Below are positions 47,764 through 58,516 of a DNA stretch of 64,000 nucleotides, in pieces. The stretch is taken from assembly GCA_026936335.1 (NCBI GenBank), contig JAPMXV010000035.1, positions 62,001 through 126,000 on the forward strand, in the 5' to 3' direction. How positions within the stretch are numbered: position 1 is the stretch's first letter; each line of letters begins with the position of its first letter. The DNA comes from Mantamonas sphyraenae. Lineage: Eukaryota > CRuMs > Mantamonadidae. The notes under the pieces were generated by a model. The model saw only the letters and a list, made by a program, of their open reading frames with translations. It did no database searches and was not told the origin of the DNA. Position numbers and translations under genes: made by a program.

Positions 47764-50358
47764 TCAACCCGACTCCTCAAGCAATTGCTTGACCGAACGG
47801 GACACCCAATGGGCCAAACTCATGGTGGTCATCATGGGATTGACACCCGAGGCTGACGGGAACAGGGATGCATCGGCCACAAAGAGGTTGTCATAGCCCC
47901 ACACGCGTCCGTGGACGTCTGTGACGGAGGTGTCAGGATTGCTGCCCATGCGACAGGTGCCCATCTGGTGGGCGGAAAACAGCACGCTCTTGTTCTCTGA
48001 CACGCCACGGCTGGCCATCTCGTCCAAGAAGGCCTTGAAGGCGTCCGACTGGATGACCTCGTCACGGGGCACACCCGAGGGCACATCAAAGGGAGCCTGG
48101 CGCGAGCCAAGACGCACTGAAGTGGCGCCTGCCATAACCAGGATCTTGGCGGCCTCCTGCATGCCTTTGATCATGTGTGCCTCGTCAAACTGGCTGATGG
48201 CATAGTCGACCTTGACCTTGCCCTCGTCGTCATGGTACACACGTCCGGTGTCCCTGTCACGCACCAGCGGGATGACCAGACTGACGTTGCGTGCGTTGAG
48301 CAGCAGGTCTTTGGTCTCCCGTCCGCCTGTCCAGGGAACGGCAGAGGTGAGGAGGCCCGGATGCACGACGGGAGTTTCCAGCTTGATGCCATGGTGCTTG
48401 CCATCCATGTCCGCAAACTGGTTGCTGACAATGGTCATGGGCACACCCTTCCACCCACACATCTCCTTGTCAAAGAAGCCCAACACACCGGTGGTCGGGT
48501 GCAGGTGCAGGTGACGTCCCACGTTGGGGTTCGCCACGCCGCTGCGACGCAACACCTGCGGCGAGTGGAAGGAACTGGCAGCAACCACCACCGCACGTGC
48601 ACGCACAAACAGATTGCCCACACTACTGGCCAACTGTTCGTTCGTCGCCTTGCGTTCCTCGTAGCTTGCGTTGTAATCCACCAACGGCGTGCTGCCATCT
48701 TTGTTCAGGCGGAACAGACGCGCATGCACACCCCATGCCCTACGCTGTCCATCCTTGCCACTCGCACCCTCCTTCTCCTCTTCAGGACTCATCTCGATGC
48801 GATCGACACGTGCACCCACCACAATGTGTGCGCCGTGGTCGTGGGCATCCTGCAGGTACGTGCGCATGGTGCCCTGCTTGCTTCCAGTCTTGCAACCAAA
48901 GGTGCAGAAGGAACACAGGCCTGCGTCGCAATGGGTTGTGTTGCGTGCAATCACGCTGTACTCGTACTCCAGGGCCTCGCAGCCTGTGGCAAGGGCCTGA
49001 TCCATGGCGTTGTGATCCTTGCCATTGTCTGTGCTCGCATTCACCCTCTTCCACACCGCCTCCACAGACTCTGCAAACTCCTGGCTCTTGAGTGCCTCCA
49101 AGCCATGTTCCTGGGCCCATTCCTCCAGCAGCCACTGGGGTGGACGGAACGAGGCACTCCAGTTGACGGTTGTGCCTCCACCCAGCGTGGAACCCGACAG
49201 AGTGGAGATGGCGATGTCATCTGTGCTCACCACCCCCTTTCCCTCGTACAGTGACGCATAGCCACGGTATTCGTCCTGCACAAACGTCTCCTCTGTGTTG
49301 TAGCCCCCCTTCTCCAACACCACCACCTTGTACCCTGCCTTGGCCAGCTCTCCGGCCACCACACCACCCCCTGCACCGGAACCCCACCACCACCACATCA
49401 CACTCCATTTCTTGTCCTCCTCCTGCGGCTCCTGTGCGCTGTGCACCTCCAGACCCGGTTTGGGGATGCTTTCTTGGTTCACCTCCACCTGCGTGTGGCC
49501 AACGGTGGCCAGCAGTGGATTGGCTGCCTCCTTGTTCTTTGCATCACATCCACTCATAAACATAAACGCAGAAAGGCGGTACACAGACGCTCCAGCCTGG
49601 CGCAGCTTGTGTACGCTGGAGTCCAGAAGGCTAGCAAAGAACGTCTCCCTTTGTGCACTCGTCAGCACCTGCAGTGGACGCATAAACTTGCCCATCGACA
49701 GAGCTGTCATTCCTACGCTTGTTGCTGCCAGAGTGTGTTTTGGGGGGGGGGGTGTTGGGCAGGGATAACGGAGCACGCGGAAACGGGTGAGCGATTTCGG
49801 GAGGAAAGCAAGCGAAAGGGCTCCCACACGCCCCTACGCACGGTACACGTACACATGAGGGCCACAAGGGAGCGAAACTCGTAGGCCTGCTTCTTGTCCT
49901 TCTCGCACTTGAGGAATTCGGCGATGCGCTGAGGCACATCGTTGTCGCTGGCGCTGGTTTTGTAAAAGGCAATCGTGGCTGGGGGTGTCGTGGTGAGCGC
50001 AGAGAAACAAGCAAGGGAAACGGTGGAAAGCGTGGTGTGGTGAACATGGGACGAAAACGACGGTGTGTTGTGGAGACTGTGTGTGTGTAGGGGGAGGGGG
50101 GATACGCATACCCTTGTCGGTGACGCCTTCCGGCGGAGAAACGCTGGGGAAGAGCGTGTCGACGGCACAGATGAGGGTTGCATACTGTCGGTCGGTGAAA
50201 AAGTCAAAGGGATCGTTGTGGGTGGGACCCTGGAAACCCTGGTAGAGATCCCAGGCCACAAACAGAACAATGGCAACAACGATGATTGCAAACATCGGGC
50301 GTGCGCTTCGTTTGCTGCCGACGGCGCCGTGTTTGCACGCCTTCATTGCATGGCCCAT
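47764..50358 (-). CDS. Long-chain fatty alcohol oxidase (GMC family)
   Basis: FAD enzyme that oxidises long-chain alcohols to aldehydes with release of hydrogen peroxide. Exons 50112-50358, 49853-49978 and 47764-49724 give 777 residues. The N-terminus has one membrane helix (MFAIIVVAIVLFVAWDLYQG). The FAO-type helical domain (FDFFTDRQYATLICAVDTLF; LMSTSVGMTALSMGKFM after splicing) comes next. The GMC part follows: FAD loop GSGAGGGVVAGELAKAGYKV, SGSTLGGGTTVNWSASFRPP, CSFCTFGCKTGSKQGTMRTY, SFHSPQVLRRSGVANPNVGR, and C-terminal HQMGTCRMGSNPDTSVTDVH with GVNPMMTTMSLAHW. Plant and yeast FAOs share this layout and are membrane-bound. It is head-to-head with S1P lyase (102 bp between starts). Confidence 0.88.
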
Positions 50359-50460
50359 GAGAGGTGGAGGTGGAGATGGAGATACACAGACCACCCAGAA
50401 GGAATCAATCAGCCACATGTGCACCATTGCTGCCAAACCATCATCCCCACAAAAGCAGCA

Positions 50461-52510
50461 ATGAGCGGCGTTGCTGAGATCCCGACGGACGGAGCCGTGA
50501 TGACCACCATGTCGCAGCTGGTGGTGGCAGCGGAGCAGTATGATGCAGTCAAGATTGAGCACTTTGTCCTCTTGGCTCTCATTGTGTTCAACCTTGTTCG
50601 CTGTGTGCGCAGTACGTGGTTTTGCTCTCGTTCCCGCCAAAATTCGCTCGCTCGTGCCACAGTCCCGCTTGCCCCGCTCACACACCACACTCGTCCTCCC
50701 TTTTGCTCCACACTGCAGACTTCTCCATGAAGGGGTTTGCACGCTCCATCCCGTTTGCCGGACGCATCATCGACAGGTGAGGAGGAGCCAGGCACACAAA
50801 GGCCTCATTGCGTCTTACACACGAAACGCACTCGCTGACACACTTGAGACGCCCCCACAGCGTGCTGTCGAAGGAAATCGACGGCTTTCTGGAGGACAAC
50901 TTTGGCGAGGCTGAGAAGCTGCGCGAACGCGTGGGACTTCCCGATCAAGGGTCAGTTGCATAGTTGCCGACGGGGAGCGGGAAGAGGCAAGAGAGGGTGG
51001 GAGGCGTGCACCGGCTGACATGGAGAACGCGGACGATTGCAGAGAGGCCTACGGGGAGATTTTGGAGGAGATGCGTGCCATGCACGACGAGGATTGGGAC
51101 TGCACAACTGGCAAGACCTTTGCATTTGTGTACACGACGACTGTGCCCGAGGTGAGCGAATGGGAGAAGGGCAACGCGCGAGGGCTAATTTCCATGGCGG
51201 GAAAAGAGAACATCCAACACCGCGAGGGCATCCGCTCACCCCACCTACGCACACACACACACACACACACACACGCACATCACCCGACTGGTCCTGCGAT
51301 GTGACAGCACCACGAGTTTGTGAAGCAGGCACACAACATGTTTATGGACGAGAACGGGCTGAACCCGATGGCGTTCCCGAGCCTGCGTCGTTTCGAGAAC
51401 GAGGTGGTGTCCATGACGATCGACTTTATGCGAGGAGGCCCCGAAGTGGTGGGCAACATGACGTCGGGTGGCACAGAGTCCATTCTGCTGGCCATCAAGA
51501 CGTACCGTGACCGTGCGCGTGCGTTGTACCCGCACATTGTGGCCCCGGAGATTGTCATGCCCTGCACGGCCCACGTGGCGTTTGACAAGGCAGGCAAGTA
51601 CTTTGATGTGAAGATCAACCATGTGCCGATCAAGGAGGACGGCAGCTACGAGGTGGACATGGATGCGTACCGCAAGGCAATCAACAAGAACACGATCCTG
51701 CTGGTGGGCTCTGCGCCGTCGTACCCGTGGGGAGTGTTGGACCCCATTGGCATGATCTCTGCCCTTGGACAGCAACACAACCTGCCTGTGCATGTGGATG
51801 CATGCATTGGTGGCTTCATGCTGCCCTTTGTCCGCGAGGCAGGATACCCTGTGGGTGAGTTTGATTTCACCCTTCCGGGTGTCACCTCCATGAGTGCCGA
51901 TGTCCACAAGTATGGCTATGCTCCCAAGGGGGCCTCTGTCATCATGTACCGTGGTGCATCTCTGCGCAAGTTCCAGTTCACCACGTACTCCGAGTGGGGC
52001 GGCGGTTTGTACGCCTCCCCCACCATTGCCGGCACGCGACCCGGAGGCCCCATGGCCGGTGCCTGGGCGTCCATGCGTGCCATGGGCCGTGAAGGATACA
52101 CGCAACTGGCGGAACTGTGCATGGAGACGGCGGAGTATGTGCGCAAGCGAGTGCGTGGGGAGATCAAGGAACTGGAGATTGTGGGCAAGCCCGTGATGAC
52201 ACTGCTGGCCATCAAGTCCCGTGATGCCAAGGTCAACATCTACGCTGTGGCTGATGTGATGGAACAGAACGGATGGCACATGGAACGCCAGCAGTTCCCC
52301 GATTGCATCCACATGACCATCATGGCCCCGCATGCACAGGTGGCCGAGGAGTTGGTGGACGACCTGGCTGCGGCCGTGCAGGAGGTCAAGCGACGACCGG
52401 AACTGGCCCAGGAGGGATCGGCTGCCATGTATGGTTACGTGGGCAAGATCCCCGACCAGGCGGTTGTGGACGACTTTCTCACTGGCATCCTGGACAAGCT
52501 GTACAACTGA
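50461..52510 (+). CDS. SGPL1: Sphingosine-1-phosphate lyase
   Basis: PLP enzyme of the ER that splits sphingosine 1-phosphate into a long-chain aldehyde and phosphoethanolamine. Exons 50461-50611, 50719-50776, 50861-50950, 51043-51151 and 51308-52510 give 536 residues; all phases agree. The N-terminal membrane helix is HFVLLALIVFNLVRC. The active-site Lys is in SMSADVHKYGYAPKGASVIM. Other blocks: NMTSGGTESILLAIKTYRDR, PVHVDACIGGFMLPF, YSEWGGGLYASPTIAGTRPG and GKIPDQAVVDDFL. Its 5' introns are short and the last ends in (CA)n. It is divergent from fatty alcohol oxidase, which acts on similar long-chain products. Confidence 0.93.
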
Positions 52511-52537
52511 GCAGTGGTGTGTCATGGAGCATCAGGT

Positions 52538-52571
<34 letters not shown>
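52538..52571 (+). repeat. Hexamer tandem repeat (GTGAGG)5
   Basis: Five perfect copies of GTGAGG just after the S1P lyase stop. It is G-rich and could form a quadruplex in the 3' UTR, but is too short and too internal to be a telomere. Confidence 0.8.
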
Positions 52572-52646
52572 GTGCAACAAACAAACCAGGGATTGCGCAG
52601 GGTTGGGCGTTGGGCAAGGCAAGACAAGAGCGTGCAGGGCTGTGGC

Positions 52647-53146
52647 ATGTTTTCATGGCCGAACAGAGGCACTGGGTTGCAAGTGAGCAGGAGCACAGAT
52701 GGGGGTGAAGCCACACGCAGCCGTGATGAGAAGCCAAAGGTAGGGAAGAAGGCGCTGGGGGTTGGGTGAGTGCTTGGAGACTGATCAGGAACCCTTTTGT
52801 TGCACAGCGGCTGGTGGCGACGTACGACACACGTGTGCCAAGGGGACAGTATGTCCATGGGGACGATTGCAAGACATTGTTGGAGATGCTGAGCGAGGAG
52901 ATGCAGGAGTCGGAGCATGGCCAGGGAGAGGTCGCAGAGTTGAGCCAACGCAAGCGGGATGCTGAAGAAGCGTTGACACAAGCGGAAAGCACGCAGACAA
53001 GCAACCACACGACGACACACACACACACGATGGACACACACAGCAGTAGCAGCAGTAGCAGCAGCAGCAGCAGTAGTAGTAGCAGTAGCAGCAGTGGGGT
53101 GGTTGAACTGGTGGCCAAGAGCAAACGACAACGCGTGGAAAGGTGA
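52647..53146 (+). CDS. Small Ser-rich coiled-coil protein of unknown function
   Basis: Predicted from exon 52647-52739 (MFSWPNRGTGLQVSRSTDGG) joined to 52808-53146; an alternative donor GTGAGC at 52683 gives a shorter first exon in the same phase. The second exon begins RLVATYDTRVPRGQYVHGDD, CKTLLEMLSEEMQE, then a helical segment (EVAELSQRKRDAEEALTQAE), a His/Thr run, 18 Ser in a row, and a basic end KSKRQRVER like a nuclear signal. About 143 residues. No family recognised. Exon boundaries are moderately uncertain. Confidence 0.45.
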
Positions 53147-53265
53147 AGAGGGCATGCTTTCATGCAGGGAGCCCCTCGATGGGAAACAAACAGAGGGAAA
53201 GCGAGAAGAGAGGGGGGAGGAAGCGGGGTGGGAATATACGATGGTGTGTTGCTCATGGGTATTTA

Positions 53266-54052
53266 TTAATACAGGGCGGCTTGGACAACCTGGACAAAGA
53301 CAAAGGCCTGCTCAGCCATGTCGAGACGCTTAACGATGAACTCGGGAAGGGTGATGGACCGTGTTTGCAATGCCCACTTGTCCAGACACAAGTCCAGACT
53401 GGGTTGGTGTTCACCACGGTCGGGAAAGAGAGCAATGATCAACACGTCCGGGTTGAGCTTCAGCAGCAAGCTCACCGTAAAGAAAAAGTCGTCGTACACT
53501 GTGAACCACACACATGAGGAAAGGGGGGAAGGGGGGAGGGAGGGCAGAGTGAGTGAGTGGATACGTATTGCATCACAAGGGGGTTGTTGTGTGGGAGACA
53601 CACGTACACAGGGTGTCAAAGAGACAATCAGCAGCAAGGACGACGTCTGGGACATCCCATTCGTCCAAAAGGGCCTTGGAAGCCTTGCCCCACTCCAGTA
53701 CATGGGATGTGCATGTATCTGGGTTTGCAAAGAGACCCGCATTCTGCTGGAGGTTGAGTTGCAGGTGCTTCTGCACCGCCTGGTCGTCTCTGTCGGTGGC
53801 ACGTACGCTGGCAGCCCCCAACATAGCACAAATGATGGAGGGCAAGCCTATGCCAGCACCCAATTCAAGCACATGGAACCCTGTGATGAGGAACGGGTGG
53901 TCTTGGAACAGCCAGGCTGCCAGCACCAACCCGGCTGGCCACAGGTGCATGGATTGACCCAAGGATGTGTCGATGCCCTCCAACAACTCCACCCCATCCT
54001 GTGTGTACTCCTCCATCTGAGGGAAGACGATGGTTTTCGTGCGAGTGCTCAT
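53266..54052 (-). CDS. METTL23/METTL21-like protein methyltransferase
   Basis: Exons 53608-54052 and 53266-53498 (intron GTACGT...CAG, 108 nt) give 225 residues. The seven-beta-strand SAM fold shows motif I as VLELGAGIGLPSIICAMLGA, the post-I acidic residue in VRATDRDD, and the DVVLAADCLFDTL motif typical of family-16 lysine/arginine methyltransferases (DVILGSDCLY type). The N-terminus SLGQSMHLWPAGLVLAAWLF matches the family's (G..LWPAA..LA.YL). The substrate is unknown; METTL23 acts on histone H3. The start is only 33 bp from the start of the divergent methyltransferase gene. Confidence 0.7.
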
Positions 54053-54085
54053 CCAACCGAACTTCGTTGTCGCCTCCCCAGAGAG

Positions 54086-55389
54086 ATGTTGCGTCCGGCT
54101 GTCCTGGTCCTGATTGGCTTTGCCGCAGGTGCGCTGCTCATTTCCATGATCTCCACGGTGGAGAATCACACAGGAGAGGTTGTTAAAGAGGTGGTTGTTG
54201 AACGGGACCCATCGTTGACCTGTCCCAAGTGCCACAGTTGTCCTCCCTGTCCAGGCAGCAGCGGCAGCAGCAAACATCATCATCAGCAGCAGCACGAGGA
54301 CAAGAAGGACCGACCCACCGACGCAGAGGACATCCATCACATCCATGGCACCCTTCCTGCCTCATGGGTGGCCGATGAGGACAAACAACTCGACGACGGC
54401 ACCCATCCTTCTCAGAAGTTTGACCCAGCCAACGACATGATCACACGCGTCATGCATGAACTCACCACTCCTTACGAACACATCATTGAGTTTAGTACGT
54501 GTTCCCACACTCTCTCCGTTTATGTCCGGTGTGTGCCTTGGCCTGTGTGTGTGTGTGTGTGTGCACGTCGGCACGCTGCCGCGCACACCCCAGGGGCAAT
54601 CGAGCTCGCCAGACACGGACACAGCACGGGAAACGACTGACACCCGAGGATGACACACAGATGGAGGCATGGGCTCGCGTGTGCAGCACCTTTGCACCAC
54701 GTTCAAGTGCTCGCTGGCCGTGAACGTGGACCCGTCGGCGAAAGGTGTGTTTGGGAAAGGAAAATGCGAGTGACAGCCGACAAAGCGGCTGCTGCTGACA
54801 CACAGAGACACTATGTCCACCCACACATCACACACACGCATAGCACTGGCTGCTTCTCACTCGCTCCATGCAGATGTCAAGACGCTGCAGGGCACAGTGG
54901 ACGACATGGACCCAGAGTTCGAGCAGTGGAAGGGCACCTTTGATGCCGTGGTCCTGCACAACGTCCTGGACACCATTCCACGCGATCGCCTCTTTCGAGC
55001 CCTCTCCAACATCTGGGACGTAGGTTGGCCAATGAGGAGGAGTGTGTGTGACTGTGTGTGGCGACAGCGCTCGCACCGATCGCTGACCCGGAACCCCAAC
55101 ACAGCTGCTGAAGCCCAACGGCCGTGTGGTCATGTACCAACGCGCCCCATTCCTCCACTGCTGGGGAAAGAGCGTGGTTGCAGGCGCCGAGCAGAGTGTC
55201 ATCGACTACCCAGAGATGTTCATTGCCACGGGCATGTACCACATGCTCGTCGACCAGATCATTCAGCCTGCCACAGGCCAGATCTACATGGAAGGGATCA
55301 CAAAGCCCAACAACAACCTTGGACGCCTCGCCATCATCCAAAAAGGAGCCGAGCACCTTCGCAGCGAGCCATGGAAGCACTACGGCTGA
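54086..55389 (+). CDS. Membrane-anchored SAM-dependent methyltransferase
   Basis: Exons 54086-54494, 54661-54744, 54874-55019 and 55105-55389 give 307 residues with all phases matching. The N-terminus has one signal-anchor helix (AVLVLIGFAAGALLISMI), then a luminal-type stalk with CPKCHSCPPCPG and a His/Gln run. After splicing the SAM loop reads FNGGMGSRVQHL, followed by CSLAVNVDPSA, and the acidic/strand 4 region FDAVVLHNVLDTIPRDRLF, then LLKPNGRVVMYQRAPF. This suggests a type II membrane enzyme of the secretory pathway. Substrate unknown. Confidence 0.65.
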
Positions 55390-55399
55390 CTTGCTGCGT

Positions 55400-55467
55400 A
55401 AATTTTGATTCACATAGAAATCGATGATATGCCACGCTAGGTATGATTTGTGCTTGAATCAAAATTT
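55400..55467. repeat. 13-bp perfect inverted repeat in AT-rich spacer
   Basis: AAATTTTGATTCA at 55400-55412 and its exact reverse complement TGAATCAAAATTT at 55455-55467, separated by 42 nt, between the stop codons of two convergent genes. It is AT-rich in a GC-rich genome. Confidence 0.8.
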
Positions 55468-55478
55468 AATGGTCCATT

Positions 55479-58422
55479 TCAACACCTCTCGAAAATCTTG
55501 TACAGTTTGTGCAGGTCAGCCACTTGTGTGAAGGTGCCGTCGGTAGCCAGAGTTTTGCCAGGAAGAAGGCTCTTGCGCATGCCTGGGAACAGGACATGCT
55601 TGAGAATGTGGCGGTAGTGACCCGGTTGGGCTTGCTGCGCCATGTCGTTGCTTGAGCGAGGCTTGTCTGCCTCCGTCTCACCGATGGCCAGCTGCTCGGC
55701 TGCCAACGGGGTGCCTGTTTCACTCGCATCCATGGGCAGGAGCGCATAAAAGCGAGCAATGGCCTGGAGCAGTGTGTGGAAGCAGGCCTGCTCCTCATTC
55801 CACTCCACGGTGGTCGCCATCCAGAAGAGCAGCTGCGGCAGATAGTCCATGCAAGGCACGTAGCCGTCCAGGATCTCTGGCAGCGACGTCAGCATGCCGT
55901 GTTCGTTGATGCCAATGGACAAGTAGTCGTCCAACATCGGGGCTCGCTCTATCAGCAGCTGCCGAACGCTGGTCACAAACTCCTCCTTGTCACCGTTCTG
56001 CGCATCGTCCCAGGCATTTACAGGCGCACTCAGAGCCAACCGCAACAGTCTGTCGACAGCCACAGGCGGCTCGATGGCGATGCTGCCAAAGTTCTGCCAC
56101 TTCTGCAGACCCAGTTGGTAGAACAGGGCCCTGCTCAACTCGCCAGCATCCACCACAAACAGGCGTGTTTGGTGTTGCAGCAACACATTGCGCCTGTCCG
56201 CGGCGCCCACGTACACATGGCCGTCAATCACCTCGCACAGATCCTTGTGTGCGTTGCTTTCCACACCACTGATCAGGTTGTGGATGCTTGTCAGGTACAC
56301 CGGTCGTACCTTGCGCTTTTTCTTTGCAGGCTCACTTGTCGATCCTGATCCTGTCGTCTGGGACGTCGTCGATGCCTCAGGTTGGGGCGTTGGAAGCGGT
56401 GGAGCAGGAGACGACGACGAAGATGATGACGACGACGTTGATGATGACACCAGTGGATCGGCTGCTGCAAACGCGGCCATGGTAGGAGGAGCAGTCGAAG
56501 AGGCCGTAGTGGTGGTGGTGCTGGATCCGATCTGCGTCTCAACGTCCATGTGTCTCTCTGCGTCGCCCTGCACGGCGTCGGCAGAGTCCAGTCCATCGTC
56601 CACGTCGTTTGGACCCACCGCCTGTGCGACCATGTCCTCTGTCGGGTCATGCCGTTGGATGGCCTCCTGTCCAGCGACTGTGTCGCGAGGGGCAGGGAAC
56701 AGCGACACAAAGGTGTCTTCATCGTCCTGCGTGCTCTCATTGTCGTTCTCCCCATCCTGCTCTTCCCTGCCTCGTTTCCGAGATGCCTGTGACACAGATG
56801 CATCACTAGCAATGCTTTCTTCGTCGGCTGTGCCGTTTCTCTCTGTGGCTGACGCTGCGTGTGTGTCCTGCACTTCCATGGATGGCTCCCCAATGGTGTC
56901 TGTGTGTGTGGGCACCGAACGCACATACTTTTCCATGTCTCCATGCTGCTGCCCAGCGTGCGTGCGCACCATGTTGTACTCTTGCACACGCTTTGCAGGC
57001 TGTCCGCTTGACGATGCCTGGCTGCTGGTCGCCTCCACGTCCATACCCGCCGCCGCTACGCCAGATCCGTCGCCCTGTGGGCCATGCTGCAGACTGGGCA
57101 CATACTTGTTGATTGCACTCTGTGTGTAGTATGTCCTGCTGTCGTTGGAGCCCAGCAACTTGTCCTGCAGGGCGTCCTGGATGTGTTCGATGATGGCGTC
57201 CTGGTGTAGGAAGTGCACCTCGCGCTTGGTGGGATGCACGTTGACATCCACGTTCTCTGCTGGCAGCTGCAGGTCCAGGTAGGCAAAGGGGTGTGTGTTT
57301 TTGGGCAGGTACTGAGTGTACACGGCGTGGACGGCCTTCTTCAGCGCCCCACAGTCCACCAGCCGGTTGTTGATGAAGAGGATGAACTGGCTCTTCTTCA
57401 CACTGTAGTTGGCTTTGGACACATAGCCCTTGAGGGTGTACGGACTCATGTCCCGCTTGTTGGTTGCGCTTTCGCCACACTCAAACTCCAGCAGCTCTCG
57501 TGCCACCTGGATGGTGTATGCCGCACGTATGTTGTCCAATACAGACGCCCCCGGGTTGGTGTGCACGTCGCTCGATGTCTTGCCTGCCTTTTTCAGGGTG
57601 AAGCTGACCCCTGCGTAGCGGATGGAGTACTTGTTCATCACGTCCAGGATGCGGTTGTATTCGTCTGCTGCACTTCGGAACGCACGCAGACGTGTCTGGT
57701 TGTTGTAAAACAGGTCTTCCACGGTGATGGTGGTGCCTGTGAGTCCTGCACACGCTTTGGGTTCCTCCAGCAGCTTCGACGCGTCGTACGACGCCCTGTG
57801 ACGCCCTATGGTGTCAGACTGAGAACGGGGGAAAGGAGGGGCAGGAGAGACGTACCTGTATGCACATGTTTGTTCTGCTGTCTTGCTGACAATGGTCACA
57901 TGGGCCACGTGTGTGATGCTGGCCAGGGCTTCGCCACGGAAGCCAAAGGTGGCGAGCTTACCCAAGTCGTCGTACTCGCGCAGTTTCGACGTGGTGAACC
58001 GCTCGCACACCACAGGCAGATCGCCGTGCTGTGGTTTCACGTGTGTGGTTGGTGTGTTGGATACCAGCGTGTCCATAGAGCGTGTATGGGCAACGGGGAA
58101 AAGTGAGTGATCGCTGCAGGGAACCTGATCAGGAACAGCACAACCCTCCCCTCCCCTTCCCCCCTTGCCTCTTTGCACTTACATCAATTCCATGGCCGTT
58201 GTCCTGAATCTGCAACATCTTGAGGCCTCCCGACTTGACGGTGACGGTGATGGAGGTTGCACCAGCGTCCAGGGAGTTTTCGAGCATCTCCTTGAGGGCC
58301 GAGGCTGGGCGCACAATGACTTCGCCAGCAGCCACGCGGTTGATCACCTCCTGTTCCAACTTGCGGATGCGCCTTGGAGCAGGGTTCTCGGAGGCATCTG
58401 TCCCGTCGGCGGTGCTACTCAT
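55479..58422 (-). CDS. MLH1: DNA mismatch repair protein MLH1
   Basis: Exons 58183-58422, 57856-58028 and 55479-57795 give 909 residues. The GHKL ATPase motifs are intact: [33 protein letters not shown] and [12 protein letters not shown]. The transducer domain has [20 protein letters not shown] and [16 protein letters not shown] linker of about 250 residues is Ser/Asp/Thr-rich and longer than usual. The C-terminal domain ends [11 protein letters not shown], the exact FERC end used by MLH1 to complete the PMS partner's nuclease site. It acts as a heterodimer in mismatch repair and meiotic crossing over. It is divergent from the third TALE gene (94 bp). Confidence 0.94.
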
Positions 58423-58516
58423 TGGGTTGGCAGCAGCTGGTGGTGGTGATGTGTGTTGTGTTGTTCGGGTGTGCGGCGGCAGCGCGGGAGCACACAGGTC
58501 AAGGACAGCACGCAAG

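Noticed and set aside
49741-49752. G-run as a functional element in the fatty alcohol oxidase gene
   Set aside because: A short homopolymer within a predicted intron; it may be an assembly weak point but has no further support.
52538-52571. Telomere or subtelomere signal from GTGAGG repeats
   Set aside because: Only five copies, internal, flanked by normal genes, and not a standard telomere unit.
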